NCBI GenBank assembly: GCA_013330355.1
Contig: DUIM01000057.1
Coordinates: 1 to 5,915 of the forward strand
DNA length: 5,915 bases
DNA from: Methanosarcinales archaeon
GTDB taxonomy: Archaea > Halobacteriota > Methanosarcinia > Methanosarcinales > Methanocomedenaceae
Direction: 5' to 3'
A model generated the notes under the pieces. The model was not told the origin of the DNA. It ran no database searches and saw only the letters and a list, made by a program, of their open reading frames with translations. How positions within the stretch are numbered: position 1 is the stretch's first letter; each line of letters starts with the position of its first letter. The translations under genes and the position numbers were made by a program. Positions 1-5,336 of the stretch are shown here, one piece after another.

Positions 1-1097
1 TCAACCTGTATTACAGGCACCTTGCCCATCCGGGCAATGGACTGGGCAGGGAAATGCGCTCCCGCATCCCCGGCAATAACGAATGCCGCATCGATCTCTT
101 CCCGCATCAGCAGGTCGTTGGAACAGGTCTCGCCCGGGTTGTAGTATGGAATACCTCTTGACATATCCACTGCATTGACAAAACCTGTCTCCCAGGCGCA
201 CACCTGACCGAAACCGGTCACATTATAATGACCGCGCATGGGTAGGATACTGTGCTTTCCATGGGCGTTCAGTTCAGTGATAAGGGACACCGCATTATCG
301 ATGTTCTTATACTTACCCCTGCTCTGGGTCAGGCCCATGCCGAAGTATACCGCGCCATACTTTGCGCCCTTCATGGCCTCTCCAAGTTCAATTAATTTCT
401 CTTTGGACACACCGCCAACGCTATCAGGGACCACGTCGGCTTTGTCAGCCACAATGGCTCGCAGGGCAGAAAGAACCATATAGTCCTCTCCAGGATTCAC
501 CTGTACATACTCGTCAGCCATTTCGGCAGTATCGGTCTTTCTTACATCAAAGACCACTACTTTCCTTGATTTACGTCCCTTGGTAGTGAAAAATCCTTTA
601 TTGAATACTGAATACCTGCTCATATGCCTGGGATGGGCCTGTACCGGGTTGCAGCCCCAGAATACTACCAGATCGGACCTGTTGGCGAACTGGCCCAGGG
701 TACCGGTGGGTAGTCCCTTCTCGTGGACACCCAGGGCAGACGGCCCGTGACATACACTGGCTGTATTATCTATAATTCCTCCTACCTCTTCGTTGAGCAG
801 GACACCTTTTTTCATCATCTCGCATACGCCCGAGGCCCAGCCGTACAACAGGGGGCGCTTGGAATTGGCAAGTATCTTTGCAGACTCATTAATGGCCTCA
901 TCATAGGATACTTCCCTGAACTCACCGTTCTTGTCATCCCGCATCATGGGCGCCTTGATCCTGTCATGGCCCATGATCTTACTTGTGCCTATCTTGCAGG
1001 CATGTTTCACATCCACTACCTTATTGTTCTCTACTTCCACTGCCAGATCATCACAGAGACATCCGCAGAATGGACAGAGTACATCTTTGATTATCAT
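1..1097 (-). CDS. fwdB: Formylmethanofuran dehydrogenase subunit B, catalytic Mo/W subunit (3' end cut off by window)
   Basis: Catalytic subunit of formylmethanofuran dehydrogenase, a cytoplasmic Mo- or W-bis-pyranopterin enzyme that reduces CO2 to the formyl level on methanofuran, or oxidises formylmethanofuran in the reverse pathway. I translated 365 codons from ATG at 1097 to the window edge with no stop or frameshift; family members are about 430 residues, so only the C-terminal end is missing. The N-terminus has the 4Fe-4S motif CPFCGCLCDD (Cys8, 11, 13, 15) with Cys34 as probable fourth ligand. The motif SVCHGPSALG places Cys116 where the metal-ligating Cys or selenocysteine sits, followed by the usual His. 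GCNPVQAHPRHMSRY and MRGHYNVTGFGQ are typical of the family. A strong ribosome-binding site lies 5 bases before ATG, and fwdD ends 12 bases upstream, so the two are surely co-transcribed. Fwd (tungsten) versus Fmd (molybdenum) cannot be decided from sequence. Confidence 0.95.
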   Translation of the reverse strand, partial: MIIKDVLCPFCGCLCDDLAVEVENNKVVDVKHACKIGTSKIMGHDRIKAPMMRDDKNGEFREVSYDEAINESAKILANSKRPLLYGWASGVCEMMKKGVLLNEEVGGIIDNTASVCHGPSALGVHEKGLPTGTLGQFANRSDLVVFWGCNPVQAHPRHMSRYSVFNKGFFTTKGRKSRKVVVFDVRKTDTAEMADEYVQVNPGEDYMVLSALRAIVADKADVVPDSVGGVSKEKLIELGEAMKGAKYGAVYFGMGLTQSRGKYKNIDNAVSLITELNAHGKHSILPMRGHYNVTGFGQVCAWETGFVNAVDMSRGIPYYNPGETCSNDLLMREEIDAAFVIAGDAGAHFPAQSIARMGKVPVIQV

Positions 1098-1102
1098 ATC
1101 CT

Positions 1103-1108
1103 ACCTCC
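1103..1108 (-). promoter_or_regulatory. Ribosome-binding site of fwdB
   Basis: On the minus strand this reads GGAGGT, a full match to the archaeal anti-Shine-Dalgarno, 5 bases before the fwdB ATG. It lies in the 12-base gap after the fwdD stop and fixes the fwdB start. Confidence 0.8.
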
Positions 1109-1109
1109 C

Positions 1110-1487
1110 TCATTTTAACCTGGCCATGAGTTCAGGCATGGTCGGTGCTTTTTCATCAGTTGGCTCTACTACTACCGGAATACCTTTATATCCAGGCATT
1201 CCGCATCCTTTTGTATCCGGGTCTACAACCGCATTGGCCCATGGTCCCATGGGTATGAACACCAAACCATCCGGGTTGCCATCACAAATTGCCATCGGCA
1301 CTACAACACTTCCGTGATCCGTAGTTACCTTGACATTGTTTCCGGACTCAACACCTAACGAACTGGCATCTTTTGAGTTCATCTCACAATACGCTGCAGC
1401 ATCAAAATACGCTTGCGAAGTCTTGTTTTCCAGGTTACAACCCTGGTTAACAGTCCTTCCTGAAATAAAAGTTGCATTCAAATTCAT
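1110..1487 (-). CDS. fwdD: Formylmethanofuran dehydrogenase subunit D (molybdopterin-dinucleotide-binding subunit)
   Basis: A 125-residue protein matching the small subunit D of formylmethanofuran dehydrogenase. It corresponds to the C-terminal molybdopterin-dinucleotide-binding domain of larger oxidoreductases and helps enclose the pterin cofactor of FwdB. The opening MNLNATFISGRTVNQG fits the family N-terminus (a short strand, then SGRT..QG). The middle has the double-psi barrel pattern GVESGNNVKVTTDHGSVVV (about residues 45-63). The C-terminal half has IPMGPWANAVV (78-88) and GCGMPGYKG (94-102), which in this family face the cofactor. A GAGGG ribosome-binding site sits 6 bases before the ATG. 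The gene is followed 12 bases later by fwdB, the D-B order seen in several methanogen fwd operons, where A and C usually follow; those would lie beyond the left edge. Confidence 0.93.
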   Translation of the reverse strand: MNLNATFISGRTVNQGCNLENKTSQAYFDAAAYCEMNSKDASSLGVESGNNVKVTTDHGSVVVPMAICDGNPDGLVFIPMGPWANAVVDPDTKGCGMPGYKGIPVVVEPTDEKAPTMPELMARLK

Positions 1488-1493
1488 TTATTT

Positions 1494-1498
1494 CCCTC
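1494..1498 (-). promoter_or_regulatory. Ribosome-binding site of fwdD
   Basis: GAGGG on the minus strand, 6 bases before the fwdD ATG. It is embedded in a four-codon mini-frame (ATG at 1500, TAA overlapping the fwdD start region), probably incidental. A TATA-like GTATAAAT at 1499-1506 lies too close to the ATG to drive a leadered transcript of fwdD. Confidence 0.55.
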
Positions 1499-1506
1499 AT
1501 TTATAC

Positions 1507-1614
1507 TAAGTTGATGACTCTACCAAAGTCACTTGTCACGTGTAAGTTAACGACTCTACCAAAGTCACTAGCCACGTGTAAGTTGACGACTCTACCATAG
1601 TCACTAGTCACATG
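1507..1614. repeat. Three tandem copies of a 36-base repeat upstream of fwdD
   Basis: Three head-to-tail units of exactly 36 bases: 1507-1542, 1543-1578, 1579-1614. They differ pairwise at only a few positions and have no spacers. Each unit starts TAAGTT, contains GACTCTACCA and two GTCAC-like pentamers (one varied by a substitution in two of the units), and ends in the palindrome CACGTG (CACATG in the third). The array occupies most of the 196-base gap between alanine dehydrogenase and fwdD, ending about 20 bases before the fwdD start on the transcribed strand. Its position suggests cis-regulatory iterons for fwdDB, but the 36-base period also preserves a reading frame on the minus strand (see findings). 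Function is not known. Confidence 0.9.
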
Positions 1615-1683
1615 TAATAAGCCTTCGACTTTCTTCCTTAAAAAGGATGTGATTTTAATTGGCTGAGATGGGGGATCAGGAAA

Positions 1684-2670
1684 TCAGAATAACTCCAGTT
1701 CTAATCCTACCTTCCTCTCCAGAGCCCTCTGGTAGGCCAGGTCTGCAGTTACCACATCCTGGATGGAAAGACCAGTTGAGTCAAAGACCGTTATATCACT
1801 ATAGTTCTCCCTTCCCTGTTTAATGCCACTGACAATCTGGCCCAGTTCGGCATATATTTCGCTCACTGAAAATATACCATTTGAGATGGGCACATTCACC
1901 TCGCCCGAATGGGATGCCTGTTGGATGGCATCTACTATTACATTTGCATTTTTAAGGATCATTGGATCAAGTTCTTCCTTTCCTGCAGCATCCGCCCCGA
2001 TAGCATTGATGTGGGTACCCTCCCTGATCCATCCAGCTTTGACCACCGGACTCTTCACCGGGGTTGTAGTCACGAGGATATCACAATCACATACTTCACG
2101 GGCATTTGGTTCGGATTCAATTTCGACCCCCATCTCTTTCTCCATCTCAACTTTAAATGCAACAGTAGACTCTTTAGACATGTCGAATATCTTTACCATC
2201 TTAATGTCCCTGACTTCCATAATGGCACGAAGCTGCGTCCTTGCCTGCCTCCCCAGTCCGATCAGGCCCACCACCCTGGAATCCTCCCTTGAAAGATACT
2301 TTGCAGCCACCCCACCCGCTGCACCGGTACGCAGGTCGGTCAGGCTGGTTCCATCCATCACTGCCAGGGGTGCGCCTGTCTTTGTGGAATTAAGTACCAT
2401 CAAGGCCATGACCGTAGGCAGCCCGATCTTTGGGTTATCGGGATGCACATTCACCAGTTTGACGCCTGCGATATCCATATTTTCCAGATAACCCGGCATA
2501 GTGCGCAGGTCGCCGTTGTGCGCCTTAAAATCCAGGTAGACCTTCGGCGGCATCTGGACCTTGCCCAGACCATGCTCCAAAAAGGCATTTTCCACAACCG
2601 GAAGTACATTGTGTATGTCTATCAACCCATCCATATCCTTGCGGTTCAGCCAGAGTATTGTTATGCCCAT
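1684..2670 (-). CDS. ala: Alanine dehydrogenase, ornithine cyclodeaminase / mu-crystallin family
   Basis: A 328-residue protein of the ornithine cyclodeaminase/mu-crystallin family, closest in character to archaeal alanine dehydrogenase, which interconverts L-alanine and pyruvate plus ammonia using NAD(H). Candidate substrate residues are Arg56 (LRTMPGY), Lys71 (GVKLVN) and Asp227 (INAIGADAAGKEELD). LTDLRTGAAGG (110-120) and the Rossmann motif GLIGLGRQA (135-143) bind the dinucleotide; Asp163 at the end of the second strand (VKIFD) favours NAD over NADP. Length is normal for the family, so the TGA at 1684 is a natural end. The start at 2670 gives the usual ILWL opening; the ribosome-binding site is weak (TAGGT). 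Ornithine cyclodeaminase or another imine reductase of the same fold cannot be excluded. It is co-directional with fwdDB, 196 bases upstream, probably with its own promoter. The symbol follows the Archaeoglobus naming. Confidence 0.85.
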   Translation of the reverse strand: MGITILWLNRKDMDGLIDIHNVLPVVENAFLEHGLGKVQMPPKVYLDFKAHNGDLRTMPGYLENMDIAGVKLVNVHPDNPKIGLPTVMALMVLNSTKTGAPLAVMDGTSLTDLRTGAAGGVAAKYLSREDSRVVGLIGLGRQARTQLRAIMEVRDIKMVKIFDMSKESTVAFKVEMEKEMGVEIESEPNAREVCDCDILVTTTPVKSPVVKAGWIREGTHINAIGADAAGKEELDPMILKNANVIVDAIQQASHSGEVNVPISNGIFSVSEIYAELGQIVSGIKQGRENYSDITVFDSTGLSIQDVVTADLAYQRALERKVGLELELF

Positions 2671-2705
2671 ATATATTACCTAAATAGTTATTGTCCGATA
2701 CATCT

Positions 2706-2713
2706 CATAAAAG
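2706..2713 (-). promoter_or_regulatory. Candidate TATA box for alanine dehydrogenase
   Basis: Minus-strand CTTTTATG inside an AT-rich stretch, about 36-43 bases before the ala ATG. At the usual archaeal TATA-to-start distance, transcription would begin near 2686 and give a leader of about 15 bases. The sequence is a weak match to the consensus, so this is a suggestion. Confidence 0.3.
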
Positions 2714-2747
2714 TTATGATATTTTTGCCCCATTCCCTACAGCTTAA

Positions 2748-2811
2748 TTGTTCAAAAGGTAAACTGTTCAAAGGGTCAACGGTTCAGAAGGTCAATTGTT
2801 CACCTGGTATC
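2748..2811. repeat. Four tandem copies of a 16-base repeat spanning the DUF192 3' end
   Basis: Four consecutive 16-base units at 2748-2763, 2764-2779, 2780-2795 and 2796-2811, with plus-strand consensus NNGTTCANNNGGTCAA. All four keep GTTCA and GGT at fixed positions; the final CAA is kept in the two middle units. The last unit and most of the third are coding (final codons and stop of the DUF192 gene); the others lie in the gap towards ala. They would sit roughly 60-125 bases upstream of the predicted ala transcription start, so they may be binding sites or simply an expanded gene end. Confidence 0.8.
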
Positions 2812-3125
2812 AAATTGAATCGTTCCACTGTTCCCCGGGTCATTTCAATAATATATTTGACCCCTTTCATCCGTTTGTGACCTGTCCATGGTTTTAGTGT
2901 GGCTGTCCCGATAATCTTTTTATCAGAATCCAGGAATATTACATCGATGGGGAAACGCATGAACAACATATGGACCCCAACCGTACCAGGTCTTTTAAGG
3001 ACAAAAATAAGGGCAAAATCCCCGGATATGCTCCTATGCAGCATTAATCCCGGCATCTGGCTGAAAATATTTTTCGCATATGAAATCTCATTAGCAATGG
3101 GCGTTCCATTATATATTAATACCAT
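2784..3125 (-). CDS. DUF192 family protein (COG1430), function unknown
   Basis: A 113-residue protein recognisable as DUF192. Family features in order: [10 protein letters not shown] (about 28-37, matching the usual GLMxRxxL), [26 protein letters not shown] (43-68 region, the family core with the aromatic-rich turn before a hydrophobic strand), and LKPWTG followed by [13 protein letters not shown] (C-terminal half, matching the usual LELPAGT-type motif). It is a small beta-rich domain with no agreed biochemical role. The frame is open further upstream to 3266, but those residues would overlap the aIF1 gene on the other strand and lie before the likely transcription start. ATG at 3125 gives the family length. 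No ribosome-binding site is visible, and the TATA-like core 25-30 bases upstream suggests a nearly leaderless mRNA. No signal peptide or lipobox is seen, so it is probably cytoplasmic. Its last codons form part of a 16-base repeat array. Confidence 0.85.
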   Translation of the reverse strand: MVLIYNGTPIANEISYAKNIFSQMPGLMLHRSISGDFALIFVLKRPGTVGVHMLFMRFPIDVIFLDSDKKIIGTATLKPWTGHKRMKGVKYIIEMTRGTVERFNLIPGEQLTF

Positions 3126-3148
3126 CAGTATCAACCAATGCAAAGGCA

Positions 3149-3159
3149 TTAAATATAAT
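3149..3159. promoter_or_regulatory. Shared TATA-like core of the divergent DUF192 / aIF1 promoter
   Basis: TTAAATATAAT lies in the middle of the 74-base gap between the divergent genes. On the plus strand it is about 45 bases before the aIF1 ATG, giving a start near 3179 just before the ribosome-binding site. On the minus strand it reads as TTATATTTAA, about 29 bases before the DUF192 ATG, giving a start within a few bases of that codon. The near-symmetric sequence could bind TBP in either direction. Confidence 0.55.
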
Positions 3160-3181
3160 AATGCTGTATCAATCCTACTAT

Positions 3182-3186
3182 GGAGG
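3182..3186 (+). promoter_or_regulatory. Ribosome-binding site of aIF1
   Basis: GGAGG, 13 bases before ATG 3200. The spacing is slightly long but is the only good match. With the TATA core at 3149-3159 it rules out the upstream ATG at 3161, which would precede the predicted transcription start. Confidence 0.6.
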
Positions 3187-3199
3187 AACAATTCAAGAA

Positions 3200-3508
3200 A
3201 TGAGTTCAGAGATGTGTACCGTTTGTGGTCTTCCCAATGAGCTTTGTATCTGTGAGGAAGTCGCAAAGGAACAACAGCGAATTATTGTGAAGATAAATCG
3301 GCGGAGATATGGGAAAGAAGTGACAGTTATTGAAGGTTTGGATCCATATGAAATTGATCTACACGAATTAATAACTTATCTTAAATCCAAGTTCGCCTGT
3401 GGTGGCACGGTGAAGGGCGATGCAATTGAATTGCAGGGAAATCATAAAAGCAGAATGAAAGATGTGCTTGTAAAAAGGGGTTTTTCCCCGGAACAGATAA
3501 AAGTTTAA
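3200..3508 (+). CDS. Translation initiation factor aIF1 (SUI1/eIF1 family)
   Basis: A 102-residue homologue of eIF1/SUI1. The factor binds the small ribosomal subunit near the P site and enforces accurate start-codon choice. The N-terminus has the archaeal Cys pattern [13 protein letters not shown] (Cys6, 9, 16, 18), a likely zinc-binding knuckle. The SUI1 domain follows: [20 protein letters not shown] (strands with the basic loop), [20 protein letters not shown] (helix and the conserved CGGTVK turn), and [20 protein letters not shown] at the C-terminus (conserved LQGNH). Length is typical for archaeal aIF1. The first Met of MSSEMC is chosen over the Met at 3161 because it follows the ribosome-binding site and matches the usual family start. 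A T-rich run after the stop may terminate it, so iscS is probably a separate unit. Confidence 0.95.
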   Translation: MSSEMCTVCGLPNELCICEEVAKEQQRIIVKINRRRYGKEVTVIEGLDPYEIDLHELITYLKSKFACGGTVKGDAIELQGNHKSRMKDVLVKRGFSPEQIKV

Positions 3509-3523
3509 TTTTCACTTTTTATT
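3509..3523 (+). terminator. T-rich tract, possible archaeal terminator of aIF1
   Basis: Directly after the aIF1 stop, two oligo-T runs (TTTT and TTTTT separated by CAC) fit the U-tract type of archaeal terminator, which needs no hairpin. The inverted repeat at 3531-3563 begins a few bases later and could contribute. Confidence 0.4.
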
Positions 3524-3530
3524 AATATAT

Positions 3531-3563
3531 AGAACGTATTGGATCGTACATCCTATACGTACT
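3531..3563. promoter_or_regulatory. Long inverted repeat upstream of iscS (candidate operator or hairpin)
   Basis: Arms 3531-3544 and 3550-3563 (14 bases each) pair at 12 of 14 positions around a 5-base centre, CGTAC. Mismatches are 3533/3561 and 3540/3554. The core reads ACGTATTGGAT, then ATCCTATACGT. It lies 85-117 bases before the iscS start and touches the next inverted repeat without a gap. It could be a dimeric regulator site or an RNA hairpin ending the aIF1 transcript. Confidence 0.65.
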
Positions 3564-3590
3564 AATCGATATATTTTACAATTATCGATT
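3564..3590. promoter_or_regulatory. Inverted repeat enclosing a TATA-like sequence upstream of iscS (candidate operator/promoter)
   Basis: Perfect 8-base arms AATCGATA (3564-3571) and TATCGATT (3583-3590) flank an 11-base AT-rich centre that, with the left arm, forms a TATA-like ATATATTTTA (3569-3578). Transcription from it would begin near 3600 and leave a leader of about 48 bases. A second possible TATA, AATTATATG at 3596-3604, would give a shorter leader. Arms flanking the TATA box are the classic position for an archaeal repressor. Confidence 0.55.
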
Positions 3591-3633
3591 CAGGAAATTA
3601 TATGCATATTGGGAAATATGTACCCCTTAAATC

Positions 3634-3641
3634 GAGGTGAG
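3634..3641 (+). promoter_or_regulatory. Ribosome-binding site of iscS
   Basis: GAGGTGAG, a near-full complement of the 16S 3' end, 6 bases before GTG 3648. It decides the start: the TTG at 3609 and ATG at 3618 in the same frame have no such site and would add residues not typical of the family. Confidence 0.8.
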
Positions 3642-3647
3642 AATAAA

Positions 3648-4811
3648 GTGGTACGGATATATATGGATCATGGTGCTACGACCAGACCCGATCCTGAAGT
3701 TGTAAATGCAATGCTGCCCTTTTATGATGAATTATTCGGGAACGCATCCAGTCTTCATACTTTCGGGCAGGAGGCAGCACGGGCATTGGCCAGTTCAAGG
3801 AAAACGGTCGCTGATTTTCTCAGAGCCGAACCTGAAGAGATCATATTCACATCAGGTGGAACCGAATCAGATAACCTTGCCCTTAAAGGCATAGCTTACC
3901 TGAAAAAGAATAAGGGGAAACATATCATAACCTCGGTGATCGAACATCCTGCCATACTCAATACTTGTAAATATCTCGGTGATATGGGCTATAGAATAAC
4001 TTATGTACCTGTAAACAACCAGGGACTGATAGACCCTGCCGATGTTGAAGATGCTATTACCGATGATACAATATTAATTTCTATCATTCACGCCAACAAC
4101 GAAATTGGCACTATCCAGCCCATTAAGGAGATCAGTGCAATTGCCCATATGCATGGGGTCCTGGTGCATACCGATGCAGTCCAGTCCGTTGGCAAGATGC
4201 CGGTAAATGTAGATGACCTGGGCGTGGATATGCTGTCAATATCCGCACACAAGATATATGGACCAAAAGGTGTAGGTGCACTGTATCTGCGCAAAGGCAC
4301 CCGGCTCCAGGGCCTGTCGCAAGGCGGCAGCCATGAAATGGGAAAACGTGCCGGTACAGAGAATATTCCTGGTATTGTGGGCCTGTCAAAAGCCGTCGAA
4401 CTGGCTAAACAGAGGGTGGAGGGTGATACAAAATACCTGGTCAACTTAAGGGATACCATGATCAGGAAGATACTGGACTCAATTCCCGAATCATACCTGA
4501 ACGGTCATCCAACGAAACGTCTGTGTAATAATGTACATGTCAGGTTCAGTTATGTGGAAGGCGAATCCCTGCTCATGATGCTCAACATGAAAGGAGTGGC
4601 TGTATCCACAGGTTCTGCCTGTTCGTCAAAATCGCTGGAACCTTCACATGTACTTGCGGCCCTGGGTATCATACCAGAAAAGATACACGGAAATCTCAGG
4701 ATCACACTGGGGCATGAGAATACTATTGATGAAGTGGATTACGTTGTAGAGAACCTGGTAGATATCGTGAAAAAACTAAGAGCTATGTCACCCATTGCTC
4801 CGAAAGATTAA
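3648..4811 (+). CDS. iscS: Cysteine desulfurase, NifS/IscS class (GTG start)
   Basis: A pyridoxal-phosphate enzyme that takes sulfur from cysteine as a persulfide and hands it to the scaffold for Fe-S cluster assembly. From GTG 3648 it is 387 residues, the normal family length. It opens with IYMDHGATTRPDPEVV and FGNASSLH. FTSGGTESDN (about 67-76) holds the phosphate. His100 (IEHPA), Asp176 and Gln179 (HTDAVQSVGK) contact the cofactor. Lys202 in SAHKIYGPKG forms the Schiff base. The catalytic Cys325 lies in STGSACSSKS on the mobile loop, an IscS/NifS-type (group I) loop. Unlike the Archaeoglobus enzyme reported to lack the PLP lysine, this one keeps it. iscU follows after 59 bases. Two adjacent inverted repeats upstream suggest regulation, plausibly by iron, cysteine or cluster status, but this is inference. 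Confidence 0.95.
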   Translation: MVRIYMDHGATTRPDPEVVNAMLPFYDELFGNASSLHTFGQEAARALASSRKTVADFLRAEPEEIIFTSGGTESDNLALKGIAYLKKNKGKHIITSVIEHPAILNTCKYLGDMGYRITYVPVNNQGLIDPADVEDAITDDTILISIIHANNEIGTIQPIKEISAIAHMHGVLVHTDAVQSVGKMPVNVDDLGVDMLSISAHKIYGPKGVGALYLRKGTRLQGLSQGGSHEMGKRAGTENIPGIVGLSKAVELAKQRVEGDTKYLVNLRDTMIRKILDSIPESYLNGHPTKRLCNNVHVRFSYVEGESLLMMLNMKGVAVSTGSACSSKSLEPSHVLAALGIIPEKIHGNLRITLGHENTIDEVDYVVENLVDIVKKLRAMSPIAPKD

Positions 4812-4822
4812 TTGTTATATTA

Positions 4823-4851
4823 TTAAATTATCCGACTACTGGATTATTTTA
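4823..4851. promoter_or_regulatory. AT-rich inverted repeat between iscS and iscU
   Basis: Arms 4823-4833 and 4841-4851 pair at 9 of 11 positions around a 7-base loop (GACTACT), closed at the loop by ATCC/GGAT. It fills the middle of the 59-base gap. As RNA it could set the iscS:iscU ratio by protecting or stalling the message; as DNA it could be an operator for a weak internal promoter, since TTATATTATT upstream (4815-4824) is TATA-like. The stem is AT-rich and may be incidental. Confidence 0.4.
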
Positions 4852-4870
4852 ATATAGAAGTGGTAGAAAT

Positions 4871-5248
4871 ATGTACAGCGAAAAAGTAATGGATCATTTC
4901 AGCAATCCCAGGAACGTTGGCGAGATAGAGGATGCAGACGGTGTGGGTGAAGTGGGTAACCCTGTTTGCGGTGATATGATGACAATCCATATCAAGGTCG
5001 ATGACGGTAAACTGGCAGATATAAAATTTAAGACTTTTGGCTGCGGTGCGGCCATTGCCACCAGCAGCATGATCACAGAAATGGCTATGGGTATGACCAT
5101 TGAGGAAGCTCTTGAGATTACACGGGACAGTGTGGCCGATGCACTGGATGGGCTGCCGCCTGTCAAATTGCACTGCTCGAACCTGGCTGCTGATGGGCTG
5201 CATGCTGCCATTGAAGATTACCTGAGTAAAAAGGAAGCTGGTAATTAA
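4871..5248 (+). CDS. iscU: Fe-S cluster assembly scaffold IscU (NifU N-terminal family)
   Basis: A 125-residue scaffold on which Fe-S clusters form from IscS-derived sulfur before transfer to target proteins. All cluster ligands are present: Cys33 and Asp35 in NPVCGD, Cys58 in FKTFGCGAAIA, and Cys102 in LPPVKLHCSNLAADGL. The LPPVK motif (95-99) is the one recognised by the HscA chaperone in bacteria; no chaperone genes are visible here. The N-terminus YSEKVMDHFSNPRNVGEIED is typical. Length matches stand-alone IscU, without the C-terminal domains of full NifU. The ribosome-binding site is weak (GTGGT, 6 bases before ATG), consistent with translation depending on the iscS message. It directly follows iscS, with which it works. 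No other isc genes follow before the transporter. Confidence 0.95.
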   Translation: MYSEKVMDHFSNPRNVGEIEDADGVGEVGNPVCGDMMTIHIKVDDGKLADIKFKTFGCGAAIATSSMITEMAMGMTIEEALEITRDSVADALDGLPPVKLHCSNLAADGLHAAIEDYLSKKEAGN

Positions 5249-5280
5249 AAGGAAAATACCTGCATGGGCCACCTTGCCAG

Positions 5281-5336
5281 ATGATGGTGTAAAAGTTTCT
5301 GCCTGTCATAAGAGTGAAACTGGTTCATACCATCAT
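5281..5336 (+). ncRNA. Candidate structured RNA element 33 bases downstream of iscU
   Basis: Two nested stems: outer 5281-5290 with 5327-5336 (10 bp, one G-U), then an internal loop (AAA against GGTTC), then 5294-5299 with 5316-5321 (AGTTTC/GAAACT, 6 bp) closing a 16-base loop. A competing 8-bp pairing exists between CCTGCATG (5259-5266) and CATGCAGG (5334-5341), which shares three bases with the outer stem. No T-run follows, so it is not a bacterial-type terminator. It might be a 3' UTR element of iscSU or part of an independent RNA. No known RNA family was recognised. Confidence 0.35.

Noticed and set aside
723..1317. Plus-strand frames opposite fwdB and fwdD
   Set aside because: They are antisense to well-supported coding sequence and have no family features.
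1507..1614. CRISPR array (36-base repeats)
   Set aside because: The units are directly joined with no spacers, and no cas genes are present.
1633..1645. Small inverted repeat TCCTT-AAA-AAGGA upstream of the 36-base array
   Set aside because: Five base pairs with a 3-base loop in AT-rich sequence is too weak to call a terminator.
1823..2491. 222-codon plus-strand frame
   Set aside because: Lies wholly opposite the clear alanine dehydrogenase gene and its product resembles no family; an antisense shadow.
3161..3199. ATG 3161 as the aIF1 start
   Set aside because: It would lie at or before the predicted transcription start and adds residues not seen in aIF1; the GGAGG site serves ATG 3200.
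3126..3266. Upstream extension of the DUF192 frame to 3266
   Set aside because: It would overlap aIF1 on the other strand, cover the shared promoter, and exceed the family length.
3609..3647. TTG 3609 or ATG 3618 as the iscS start
   Set aside because: No ribosome-binding site precedes them, while GTG 3648 has GAGGTGAG 6 bases upstream and gives the family-typical N-terminus.
5321..5332. tRNA T-loop-like GGTTCATACC
   Set aside because: Only a 3-bp stem is possible and no acceptor, D or anticodon arms can be folded around it.
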